A stretch of DNA of 42,482 bases from assembly GCA_034180345.1 (NCBI GenBank), contig JAXFOQ010000006.1:1-42482 (forward strand), written 5' to 3'. Both the position numbers and the translations under genes were made by a program. This document shows, one piece after another, positions 9,376 to 17,308 of this stretch. Position 1 is the first letter of the stretch. The number at the start of each line of letters is the position of its first letter. This DNA is from RGIG5681 sp034180345 (GTDB lineage Bacteria > Bacillota_I > Bacilli_A > Erysipelotrichales > Erysipelotrichaceae). Under the pieces are notes generated by a model. The model was not told where the DNA came from. It ran no database searches and worked only from the letters and a program-made list of their open reading frames with translations.

Positions 9376-9416
9376 AAGCCTACTGGGGAGAAATCCTTGG
9401 TAGGCTTTATTTTTTT
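9376..9416 (+). terminator. Terminator after the prophage lysis genes
   Basis: AAGCCTAC at 9376-9383 pairs with GTAGGCTT at 9400-9407, with extra internal pairing (GGGGA with TCCTT), and is followed by a T-rich run at 9406-9416. It closes the late structural and lysis operon. Confidence 0.85.
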
Positions 9417-9492
9417 GCTTTTGGTTCTTAAACGAGGGATTTATGTCCGTTCACTATTAGAGAAGAAAAACTCAAGATGTGGAGGTGGATTT

Positions 9493-9708
9493 ATGCAAGT
9501 AATAGAACTAAATGGTAAAAACATTGAAATTTCAAATCTGTCAAAACCTACAAATAAAGAACTTCAAAATGAATATAACTATATTTTTGCAGAAGAACTG
9601 ACAAGAAAACTCTTTGATAAGGGATTTATTACAGATGAAGAATACGAGAAAATCATGATAAAAAACCGTCATGAATTTAAACCTTTTTTATCGAAGATTA
9701 TGCCATAA
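9493..9708 (+). CDS. Small SHOCT-like protein upstream of the recombinase module
   Basis: The start at 9493 has GGAGGTG six bases upstream. The 71-residue product ends in a SHOCT-like short C-terminal helix-turn pattern (ELTRKLFDKGFITDEEYEKI) in which Leu, Phe, Ile and Tyr are spaced as in that domain. Proteins of this kind often sit directly in front of serine recombinase clusters in mobile elements of Clostridia and streptococci; whether they help recombination is not known to me. Confidence 0.6.
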   Translation: MQVIELNGKNIEISNLSKPTNKELQNEYNYIFAEELTRKLFDKGFITDEEYEKIMIKNRHEFKPFLSKIMP

Positions 9709-9772
9709 ATCACTTGATATATACAGCGGTTAGAGTGATATATGTAATACCGAAAAAGAAGGAGGTGAGACA

Positions 9773-11314
9773 ATGAAATGGATAACAAAAATTGAACCGT
9801 CAAAGAAAACAGCAAATAAAAAACTAAAGGTGGCTGCTTATGCCAGAGTATCGACCAATAGAGATGACCAGCTTATCAGTCTGGATGCACAAAAAAATCA
9901 TTATGAAAAATATATAAAAGCAAAACCGAATTGGGAGTATGCAGGACTTTATTTTGATGAAGGACTAAGCGGTACACATATGGAAAAGCGTAATGGTCTT
10001 TTGAAATTACTAGAAGATTGTGAAAGAGGAAAGATTGATTATATTATAGTAAAATCCATCAGTAGATTTTCCAGAAATACAATAGATAGCATTGAAACTA
10101 TTAGAAGGCTTTGTGAAAAAGGTATTTATATCTTCTTTGAAAAGGAGAATATTGATACCGGGAAAATGGATAGTGAACTTTTACTTTCTATATTTTCCAG
10201 CCTTGCGGAAAGTGAATCAAAGTCTATTTCTGAAAATAACAAGTGGGGAATACAAAAAAGGTATCAAAATGGAACATTTAAAATAGGATATCCGCCATAT
10301 GGATATCACAATATAGATGGTCAGATGGTAATAAATGAAAAAGAGGCTGAAATAGTAAAGTTGATTTTTTCAGAAGTACTTTTAGGCAAAAGTCCGGGTC
10401 TTATTGCAAAAGAACTTAATGAAAAGAAGATTCCAACAAAACGAGGTAAGAACTGGAGCAGTGGTGTTATTCATGGAATGATCAGGAATGAAAAATATAC
10501 CGGAGATGTAATTTTTCAAAAAACTTTTACAGATGAGAATTTTAATCGCCATATAAATTACGGAGAAAGAAATCAGTATTATGCTAAAGACCATCATGAA
10601 CCTATCATAAGTCATGACATCTTTGAAAAAGCAAATAGTATAATCGAAAAAAATGGCAAAGAAAAAGGGATTGTAAAGTATGCAGGTAAATATCAAAATC
10701 GCTATGCCTTATCCGGAAAGGTTGTCTGTGACGAGTGCAAGGGCAAATTGAAGAGGGTGAAGTTAAGTAGTTACTTTGGATTTGCCTGTAACACTCATAT
10801 TAAAAATAAAGAGTTGTGTAATATGAAGACGATACCGGAAGATTCAGTTAAATCAGCGTTTGCAACAATGATGAATAAGTTATCCATTGCTAGAGAGGTA
10901 ATTTTAATACCATTTGAAAGGATGATGAAAAAAGGTAACTCACAAGAAAAATTAGAGAGATTAGATGAACTTGAAGTTTTACTTAAAAAAAATGATGAAA
11001 GAAGAAATCAAGTGATGGATTTTTTTACAAAAGGTTTGATTGATCCAGCCGTATATTCTGAAGAAACCATGAAGTTAGAGGAAGAAAAAGAAACTTTTAT
11101 AAATGAACAAGCCTTGATTACAGAAAATCTAAACGGAAATTATGAAAAACAAAAGGCACTCGAGAATATTTTAAACTACACATCTGCTAAAAAGATTATT
11201 ACGAAATTTGATGATGATTTATTTACAGAATATGTTGACCATATAGTAGTTTACAGTAGGACAGAAATTGGTTTTGCTATGAAATTTGGACCTGTTTTTA
11301 AAGAGAGGATTTAA
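9773..11314 (+). CDS. Large serine recombinase 1 (site-specific integrase)
   Basis: The product has 513 residues. The resolvase/invertase domain (residues ~18-160) carries the nucleophile Ser27 in AYARVSTN and the conserved arginines of SISRFSRNT at ~93-101. The recombinase domain (~170-290) contains PYGYHNIDGQMVINEKEAEIV. A zinc ribbon (~305-350) has Cys pairs in VVCDECKGK and FACNTH...LCNMK, and a coiled coil occupies ~380-460. Such enzymes catalyse integration and excision of phages and integrative elements between attP and attB. AAGGAGGTGAG precedes the ATG. The next recombinase gene starts two bases after its stop. Confidence 0.9.
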   Translation: MKWITKIEPSKKTANKKLKVAAYARVSTNRDDQLISLDAQKNHYEKYIKAKPNWEYAGLYFDEGLSGTHMEKRNGLLKLLEDCERGKIDYIIVKSISRFSRNTIDSIETIRRLCEKGIYIFFEKENIDTGKMDSELLLSIFSSLAESESKSISENNKWGIQKRYQNGTFKIGYPPYGYHNIDGQMVINEKEAEIVKLIFSEVLLGKSPGLIAKELNEKKIPTKRGKNWSSGVIHGMIRNEKYTGDVIFQKTFTDENFNRHINYGERNQYYAKDHHEPIISHDIFEKANSIIEKNGKEKGIVKYAGKYQNRYALSGKVVCDECKGKLKRVKLSSYFGFACNTHIKNKELCNMKTIPEDSVKSAFATMMNKLSIAREVILIPFERMMKKGNSQEKLERLDELEVLLKKNDERRNQVMDFFTKGLIDPAVYSEETMKLEEEKETFINEQALITENLNGNYEKQKALENILNYTSAKKIITKFDDDLFTEYVDHIVVYSRTEIGFAMKFGPVFKERI

Positions 11315-11315
11315 G

Positions 11316-11738
11316 ATGAAGCATACACCATATGGCTATACCATTGTCGATGGTAAGGCGGTAGTAAATGAAAAAGAGGCTAAAATATTACAAAAAATTT
11401 GTGATAATTATATTTTAGGAATGTCACTTATGGCATCGGCAAAATCAGTCGGTCTTAAAATACAGCATTCTGGGGTTAAAAGATTGATGCTTAATAGGAA
11501 GTATCTGGGAGATGATTTTTATCCTGCAATTTTAACAGAAGAAATCATGAATAAGGTTGAAGAAGAAAGAGCTCGTCGTGAAAAAGCATTAGGAAGGGAT
11601 AGGAGAAAACAAGGAAAACCTGTTAAGGGAGTAGTATATACAAAGTTTTCTATTCCCAAAATAGATGTGAAATATGAAAATCCTATGAAGCAAGCAGAAT
11701 ATGCATATAGTTTAATCGGAAATGAGGTGAGCACTTAA
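11316..11738 (+). CDS. Catalytic-domain-less serine recombinase homologue (accessory protein)
   Basis: Only 140 residues from the ATG at 11316, which follows AGAGGA. It begins directly with PYGYTIVDGKAVVNEKEAKIL, homologous to the recombinase domain of the upstream protein (PYGYHNIDGQMVINEKEAEIV). It has no resolvase domain, no nucleophilic serine and no zinc ribbon. The C-terminus is basic (ARREKALGRDRRKQGK). It overlaps the next gene by one base (TAATG), so it is made in coupling with an active recombinase. Similar short middle members occur in three-recombinase modules of Gram-positive prophages. A DNA-binding or directionality role is inference. Confidence 0.75.
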   Translation: MKHTPYGYTIVDGKAVVNEKEAKILQKICDNYILGMSLMASAKSVGLKIQHSGVKRLMLNRKYLGDDFYPAILTEEIMNKVEEERARREKALGRDRRKQGKPVKGVVYTKFSIPKIDVKYENPMKQAEYAYSLIGNEVST

Positions 11739-13309
11739 TGAATCTTGCTAAAAATATTACCATGATTCCTGCAAGAAGAATGGTGGGTACGCAAAAGCCT
11801 GCAGAAAAGACACAAAAATTAAGAGTTGCAGCCTACGCTAGAGTATCTACAGACTTTGAGGAACAGGAATCAAGTTATGATGTGCAGGTAGAACATTATA
11901 CATCTTATATTAATAGCAATCCGGAATGGAAACTGGTAGAAATCTATGCGGATGACGGTATTTCTGCAACCAGTACAACTAAGCGAGAGGCTTTTAACCG
12001 AATGATTCAGGATGCTAGAGATGGAAAAATCGATATGATACTGACAAAATCCATCAGTAGATTTTCCAGAAATACGGTAGATTGTTTGAGATATACTAGA
12101 GAGCTTAAAGCTCTCAACATCGCAGTATTTTTTGAAAAAGAAAACATCAACACATTAGATGCCAAAGGCGAAGTGCTGATGACCATTATGGCAGCACTTG
12201 CGCAGCAAGAATCAGAATCTCTTTCAGCTAATGTAAGGCTCGGTATTCAGTTTCGTAACCAGCAAGGGAAAGTACAGATAAATCATAATCGGTTTCTTGG
12301 ATACACTAAGGATGAAGAAGGTAATCTTGTTATAGTTCCGGAAGAAGCGAAAATAGTAATACGTATTTATGCGGAGTATATGGATGGGAGGAGTTTTCTG
12401 CAAATAAAAAGAAGTTTGGAAAAAGATGGTATCTTAAATGGAGCACATAATAAAAGATGGCATGAAAGCAATATAAGGCAGATCCTTACAAATGAAAAAT
12501 ATATAGGGGATGCACTTCTACAAAAAACATTTACACTTAATACTTTGGAAAAGAAAAGAGTAGCCAATAATGGGATTGTACCAAAGTATTATGTTGAAGG
12601 CAGTCATGATGCAATTATTGACAGAGATGTGTTCTTAAGGGTACAAGCTGAAATTCGCAGAAGAGCAAATATATTAAACGGTGGTAAAAAGAGAATTTAC
12701 AGTTCAAAATATGCTTTGTCCAGTATAGTCTTTTGTGGCCACTGCGGAGATATATTTCGTAGAATAAAATGGAACAACAGAGGATGCAAATCAACAGTAT
12801 GGAGATGTGTAAGCAGGGTTTTGAAAAAAACGAGCGGAATTGATTGTCCCGCTAAGACTATCAGAGAAGAAGATTTGCAGGCGGCAGTACTTACTGCTGT
12901 AAATGATACATTTAACAAAAAGGATGAAATCACTCCTATACTGATGGAGATTATTCGGGAAGTTGTAAATGAAGATTCACAGGAAAGATTGGAAAAGTTA
13001 GATGTGAAGATAAAGGATCTGCAGATAAAACTTCTTGAGACAGGTAAGGAACAAAAAATAATTGATGAAATAGGAGAGGAAATTATATCCCTTAGAAAAG
13101 AGAAACATGATATTATGACTAAGGCTGCTAAAAATATAGAGCTTCAGGAAAGAATAAATGATATGTTTTCTTTTTTACAAGAGCAAACACAAGCCATTAT
13201 AGAGTATTCAGATACGCTGGTTAGAAGGCTTATTGAAAAAATAACTATATATGATAATAAAGCAGTTGTTGAATTTAAATCTGGACTTCAATCTGAAGTG
13301 GAGATATAG
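11738..13309 (+). CDS. Large serine recombinase 3 (site-specific integrase)
   Basis: The 523-residue product has a resolvase domain with Ser37 in AYARVSTDFEEQESS and the SISRFSRNTVD segment at ~103. The recombinase domain (~180-300) contains FLGYTKDEEGNLVIVPEEAKIV. A zinc ribbon (~325-375) has Cys in IVFCGHCGDIFRRI and WRCVSRV...DCPAK, followed by a coiled coil and a typical end (EKITIYDNKAVVEFKSGLQ). It is intact by all these marks. It overlaps the small recombinase homologue by one base and is the last prophage gene before a terminator, so it probably lies next to the right attachment site. Confidence 0.9.
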   Translation: MNLAKNITMIPARRMVGTQKPAEKTQKLRVAAYARVSTDFEEQESSYDVQVEHYTSYINSNPEWKLVEIYADDGISATSTTKREAFNRMIQDARDGKIDMILTKSISRFSRNTVDCLRYTRELKALNIAVFFEKENINTLDAKGEVLMTIMAALAQQESESLSANVRLGIQFRNQQGKVQINHNRFLGYTKDEEGNLVIVPEEAKIVIRIYAEYMDGRSFLQIKRSLEKDGILNGAHNKRWHESNIRQILTNEKYIGDALLQKTFTLNTLEKKRVANNGIVPKYYVEGSHDAIIDRDVFLRVQAEIRRRANILNGGKKRIYSSKYALSSIVFCGHCGDIFRRIKWNNRGCKSTVWRCVSRVLKKTSGIDCPAKTIREEDLQAAVLTAVNDTFNKKDEITPILMEIIREVVNEDSQERLEKLDVKIKDLQIKLLETGKEQKIIDEIGEEIISLRKEKHDIMTKAAKNIELQERINDMFSFLQEQTQAIIEYSDTLVRRLIEKITIYDNKAVVEFKSGLQSEVEI

Positions 13310-13323
13310 TGTGAATATTTTTT

Positions 13324-13355
13324 AGCCTGTAGGATAGAAACTACGGGCTTTTTTG
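13324..13355 (+). terminator. Terminator after the recombinase module
   Basis: AGCCTGTAG at 13324-13332 pairs with CTACGGGCT at 13341-13349 (one G-T wobble), followed by six or more T. It marks the end of the prophage transcript. Confidence 0.8.
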
Positions 13356-13762
13356 TATTTTTATGCTAAAATATATGTAATGATATTTTTTCTATTACTA
13401 TAATAGGTTTAGACATATTTTCATTTACTGTTGACATTCATAATGGCGTCTCAAGGCATGTGGAGACGGTAGTTTTGATGTCAAAAGTACAGAAGTGAAA
13501 GGATAGAAAAATCTTGAAATCAAATAAATCTGGGAGTTGAAACAGATACATTTTGACCTCGTATTCTTCTAGTTATTGTTTTGTGGGAAGCTATCCATCG
13601 AGAAATTGTAGTGTGCTTGATTTGATAAAATGAAAATGGACAGGTCCAGTTGATGGGATAGAAGCAAAAATTATATATTGTAAAAACAATAATTGTGTTT
13701 TGAAAATACTTTAAGAAATGAAAAGTGATAAACGTTGGCAAAATAATAGCGGAGGTATTCAT
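13356..13762. other. Gene-free stretch; possible right prophage junction
   Basis: About 400 bases without a supported gene. It holds one clear inverted repeat, CGTCTC (13447-13452) and GAGACG (13463-13468). Just after it, at 13478-13498, a tiny frame reads MSKVQK and stops; I recall MSKVQK as a frequent start of other large serine recombinases, so this may be a scar of another element. The right attachment site of the prophage would be expected in or near this stretch but cannot be placed without the left end. Confidence 0.35.
13447..13468. repeat. Inverted repeat beyond the prophage end
   Basis: Six-base arms CGTCTC and GAGACG around a 10-base centre. Small imperfect palindromes of this kind form the core of serine-integrase attachment sites, but the match could be chance. 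Confidence 0.35.
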
Positions 13763-14872
13763 ATGAGTAAGAAATACAATGATGTGAGAATAAATTCAAT
13801 TGAAAGGAATATAAAGAATAATCCTCTAGACTATTTGGATTATATTAAGAAAAATAAAAATGAGGAAGAAATACTAAAAGTTTTAAAATACTCTGGTTTT
13901 TTTGTTACAGACAGAAATGAAACATTATTTAGTAATGATTCTAAACATATAATAAAAAAATGGGTTAAAGATAACCTTTCAGATAATAGTTATAAGAAAT
14001 TTAAACGATTATCTAAGGATGGTGATAAACTAAATAAAAAAAGAAATCAAATTAAAAAAGATATATTAAAAATTGAACTAATGAAGTGTTCATACTTAAA
14101 CTTGGTGGAAAGGTTTAATGATGTATTATATACAAATTTATATAAATTAAGTAAAACTTCCTCTGAGTATGAGCAACAACAATATCTAGTTTCTAACGAA
14201 AATATCATTTTAGGACTCGGAACATTGCTTAGAGATGGATTTATAAACGGTACGTCGACATATCATCAAAACGTTGATGATAAAGATGTAAATAATATTC
14301 TAGTATTAATTCAGTTGCTCAATTTAATAAATGATATAATCGCTAATTGGATGTTCGGAGATGTGGAAATAACTGCTAGATTATTCGATAAATTATATAT
14401 TAGTGAAAATAATGGAATAATTACGGATAGAATATTTTCATTTTTAGAATATTATAACTTAAATAACGCTAAAACTTTGAAAGTTTTTGATAGTGAAAAT
14501 GAGATAATAAACTATTCAGATTCCTTTAGAGAAAAACTAAAAGAATTTTTTTATAGTGATGACTTATCAGAAGAATACTTGGGCATAAAACTGAAAAGAT
14601 GGGTTGATATCTACACTTATTTCTACAAACTAACTATTACCGAAAAAAATGTACTAAAAATTTCAAGAGAAAAATTAAAAAATGATTTATTTCAAAACAA
14701 GTTTAGTGTGGCTGAAATAAAGGCTATTTTTGATCATATGGTATTTGGTAAAAGCAAAAATGATTTATTCTCATCGTTTTTAATTGAATACAACGATTTT
14801 ATGCTTTTACTTCCATCAATGATAAAAATGATTGAACCGCTAAAAAGCCTAATGGTTTTATTTAACCAATAA
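13763..14872 (+). CDS. Unknown protein, probably the N-terminal part of a frameshifted nuclease-like gene
   Basis: The ATG at 13763 has a perfect GGAGG seven bases upstream. It gives 369 residues, very Lys/Asn/Ile rich, mostly helical, with no domain I recognise. The frame ends in three consecutive stops (14870-14878). An overlapping frame that begins without any start codon continues into a PD-(D/E)XK nuclease-like domain, so the two pieces most likely were one protein of about 620 residues. Strong AT bias compared with both prophage and host neighbours points to horizontal origin. It could also be a true free-standing gene. Confidence 0.55.
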   Translation: MSKKYNDVRINSIERNIKNNPLDYLDYIKKNKNEEEILKVLKYSGFFVTDRNETLFSNDSKHIIKKWVKDNLSDNSYKKFKRLSKDGDKLNKKRNQIKKDILKIELMKCSYLNLVERFNDVLYTNLYKLSKTSSEYEQQQYLVSNENIILGLGTLLRDGFINGTSTYHQNVDDKDVNNILVLIQLLNLINDIIANWMFGDVEITARLFDKLYISENNGIITDRIFSFLEYYNLNNAKTLKVFDSENEIINYSDSFREKLKEFFYSDDLSEEYLGIKLKRWVDIYTYFYKLTITEKNVLKISREKLKNDLFQNKFSVAEIKAIFDHMVFGKSKNDLFSSFLIEYNDFMLLLPSMIKMIEPLKSLMVLFNQ

Positions 14873-15605
14873 TAATGAAATATCAAAAAAGGGTTCAAAA
14901 TATGAAGATTACATATACGAGCTATTATTAGAATACGAACTTAGTGCTATTAAGAATGTAAAGACAAGCAGTAATGGTGAGAGTTACGAATTAGATATTC
15001 TACTATATATAGATAATTCATTGTTTGTCATTGAGTGCAAAACTCAATTTCAGCATGATAATGTGAGAGGGTATTGTCGAAATATTCAGGAATTAGACTA
15101 TTACATTAATAAATTTAAACGTAATTTAAAATATTTTACTGAGGATGAAAATGGTAAGAAAAGCATAAATTCAAAGCTTAAGACTATTAATTGCGACATA
15201 AATAAAGTAAATATAGTTCCGGTTTTATTAACCAATATTTCTTATCACTTTGCTAATAGAGAGGAAATATATATTTTAAAAGATATAAAATTATATAATT
15301 TTATTACTGAAAAACCGCCCATTATACATTATATTGATAATATAAACAAGAAATATTACGTAATAGGGATGTTATCTCCAGAATTATTTATAAATAAAAG
15401 AGCAAATACATTTATCGATTTTCTTAGAAAGAACAATAATTATGAAATAAGCCCATATTGTGCAATAGAAAAAATGTTTTTAAATGAACCATTTTTAAAA
15501 AAATACAAATTGTATGTTACAAGGCAATATTTCAACAAAGACAAATATGATAGAATAATCGAGAATTACTGTAAACAAGAAAATAAATTAAATAGTTCAA
15601 AATAA
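14853..15605 (+). pseudogene. PD-(D/E)XK nuclease-like C-terminal piece, cut off from its start by a frameshift
   Basis: The frame opens after the stop at 14850 but has no ATG, GTG or TTG before the core of the domain; the first is a TTG at 15021 inside it. The translation contains a nuclease fold signature: SKYEDYIYELLLEY helix, then ELDILLYIDNSLFVIECKT, giving the Asp of strand 2 and the E-x-K of strand 3. A helix-rich 150-residue tail follows. Reading from the preceding frame needs a +1 shift between 14853 and 14872. The family includes restriction-like and NERD-like nucleases; the target is unknown. Confidence 0.6.
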
Positions 15606-15640
15606 TTTACTTGAATAGTTACCAAGATATATTTGATACT

Positions 15641-15671
15641 TTTTAACGATAACCCTTACCTATCGTTAAAA
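15641..15671. repeat. Perfect 11-bp inverted repeat downstream of the nuclease-like gene
   Basis: TTTTAACGATA (15641-15651) and TATCGTTAAAA (15661-15671) around 9 bases. It lacks a following T-run beyond the arm, so it may be a weak terminator for the preceding gene or a leftover transposon or recombination site. Confidence 0.5.
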
Positions 15672-15738
15672 GGTTCATGGATATGTTCCCACATACGAAC
15701 AGGATAACAAGACGTACTTAGTGTTCACTCGTTCCATT

Positions 15739-15760
15739 GTGAGGTTATAATATCAATGTC
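15739..15760 (+). repeat. Copy 1 of a 22-bp near-identical direct repeat
   Basis: Reads GTGAGGTT-A-TAATATCAAT-G-TC. A second copy at 16798-16819 differs at two positions. The two flank the NERD-type pseudogene. Confidence 0.55.
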
Positions 15761-15803
15761 GAATAGTCAGGATATTATCAAGAAAAAAATAGGAGTTGAA
15801 ACA

Positions 15804-16666
15804 ATGGAACAGTCAACAGTAGTTTTTACAGATTTATTTTGGGAATATTTTTATCATGTTTTGATATTTTTAATCTTTATAGTAATCCCTATTACTTGGC
15901 GTATAATTGTTTTTAAAAAGTCAGCTTACTATAAAGTAACTCATAATGGTTTTTTAGCAACCAGGTTAGACAAGGGTAAAAATGGTGAGTATCTTTGTTA
16001 TAGGCATCTTAAGCATTATGAAAAGAGTGGTGGTAAATTGAACTTGTCAATAAAAAGTGGACACTAAAAAAGAGTTATTTGAATCCTATTTTCCAAAATA
16101 AACTTCACACTAAGGCTTTGAGTTCTGTCATTGGTGATGATTATACAATTTATTCAGTAATAGTATTTTCTGAAAGATGCACTCTGAAAAAAGTTTCTGT
16201 TTCAGATAATCGTATTAAAGTCATAAACAGGAGCTATCTCAATTATGCAATACAGGAGTTATCACTTTTAACCACCAATTATATAACACAATCAAAAGTT
16301 GATGATATTTACAACCTTTTGTATCCGTATTCTCAAGTTACCGAAGAGATTAAGGCAAAACACATAGATGACATAAAAATAAATCATATTATCAACCAAA
16401 ATGTTGATAAGAATGATGTTGTTGAAGATATTATGGAAAAGGCTATAACAGATAATCAAGAAAATGAAACTGCTTAAGAAAATTCTGAAGAAGTGATTGT
16501 TGATTTACAACTAAAATGTCCAAAATGCGGCGGAGAATTAGTACTGAGAACTGCAAAAAAAGGTGAAAATGCTGGTAAGCAGTTCTTTGGTTGTTCAAAT
16601 TTTCCAAAATGTAGATATATAACGGAAAAAGAAATTAATCAATTAAATGCAGCAATAGACATATAG
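15804..16666 (+). pseudogene. Broken membrane-anchored NERD-domain protein with C-terminal topoisomerase-type zinc finger
   Basis: The ATG at 15804 follows AGGAGTTG. The first piece (to 16067) has a membrane segment (VLIFLIFIVIPITWRIIVF) and then KGKNGEYLCYRHLKHYEKSGGK, the opening of a NERD nuclease domain. The second piece (from about 16080, other frame) continues with NPIFQNKLHTKALSSVIG and SVIVFSERCTLKKVSV, the end of the same domain. The central part with the D and E-x-K catalytic residues is deleted. An in-frame TAA at 16475 separates a final CPKCGGELVLRTAKKG...FFGCSNFPKCRYIT C4 finger that ends at 16666. Two independent lesions make this a pseudogene. Confidence 0.8.
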
Positions 16667-16797
16667 TTCCATATTCAGGTCTAGGCAATTCGTTATTTAC
16701 TTTATTTCTAAGATACATTAATTAAAAAATATAAAAAGAGTAAATCGTTGACATTTACCTACAAATGTATGAAACCAATAGCACCTATCGGGATATC

Positions 16798-16819
16798 GTG
16801 AGGTTGTAATATCAATATC
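16798..16819 (+). repeat. Copy 2 of the 22-bp near-identical direct repeat
   Basis: Matches 15739-15760 at 20 of 22 positions. It lies in front of another degraded coding stretch, so it may be a shared leader of related genes or a footprint of duplication. Confidence 0.55.
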
Positions 16820-16959
16820 CTAAGTTGGATTAAGATCATAACTATTGTTGAAGAAGATAAATTAGAAATTCCAGAGATAAAATCTATAAAATTTGTACAA
16901 ATAATGCAGGGTAGGAAAGACAATCTTTCTTTATATTAAAAATCGTAAGGAGGGATAAA

Positions 16960-17272
16960 ATCAATATAATAAAGTCGTTTAATGGTATGATTGATTATCT
17001 TGAAACGGTTGTTAATGATGAAATCGACAAAAAGAAAATAACTTGATTGCCTGATGCTATTATTCTATGTTTAGTCGCTTGTTCTTTATTATAACTGAAA
17101 TAACATTATCGAAGTATTTAAGAAGCAGATATATTAAGAGATACATTCAATAAAATTATCGATGTTGCATTTAGGTTTGGATATGAGTCATTAGATTTGT
17201 TCGGAATGGCATTTAAGAATTTTCATAGATATACTCCTTTGGAAGTTGGAAATGAGAAATCATTATTAATTA
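16960..17272 (+). pseudogene. AraC-family regulator remnant (start codon and frame lost)
   Basis: AAGGAGGG at 16947-16954 is followed six bases later by ATC where ATG is expected, then IIKSFNGMIDYLETVVNDEIDKKK, the first helices of an AraC-type HTH domain. A stop and frameshifts follow. Other frames continue the same domain as YSMFSRLFFIITEITLSKYL, then after another stop KIIDVAFRFGYESLDLFGMAF and FHRYTPLEV. The pieces are in correct order, so this is a decayed regulator of the AraC/effector-binding type. The ~100 bases before it (about 16840-16940) hold another short unrecognised coding-like piece. Confidence 0.75.
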
Positions 17273-17308
17273 TATGGCGGGTTATATCGTTAAGGATGGG
17301 AGTTTATT

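Noticed and set aside
10382..10696. 104-codon minus-strand frame inside recombinase 1
   Set aside because: Antisense to a well-supported integrase gene; no independent signals.
9773..13309. Recombinase trio considered as part of a conjugative or transposable element
   Set aside because: No conjugation, relaxase or resistance genes are nearby, and the module directly follows phage tail and lysis genes, so a prophage integration module is the simpler reading.
13520..13762. 80-codon minus-strand frame in the gap after the recombinases
   Set aside because: No ribosome site, no domain, and composition explained by the AT-rich spacer.
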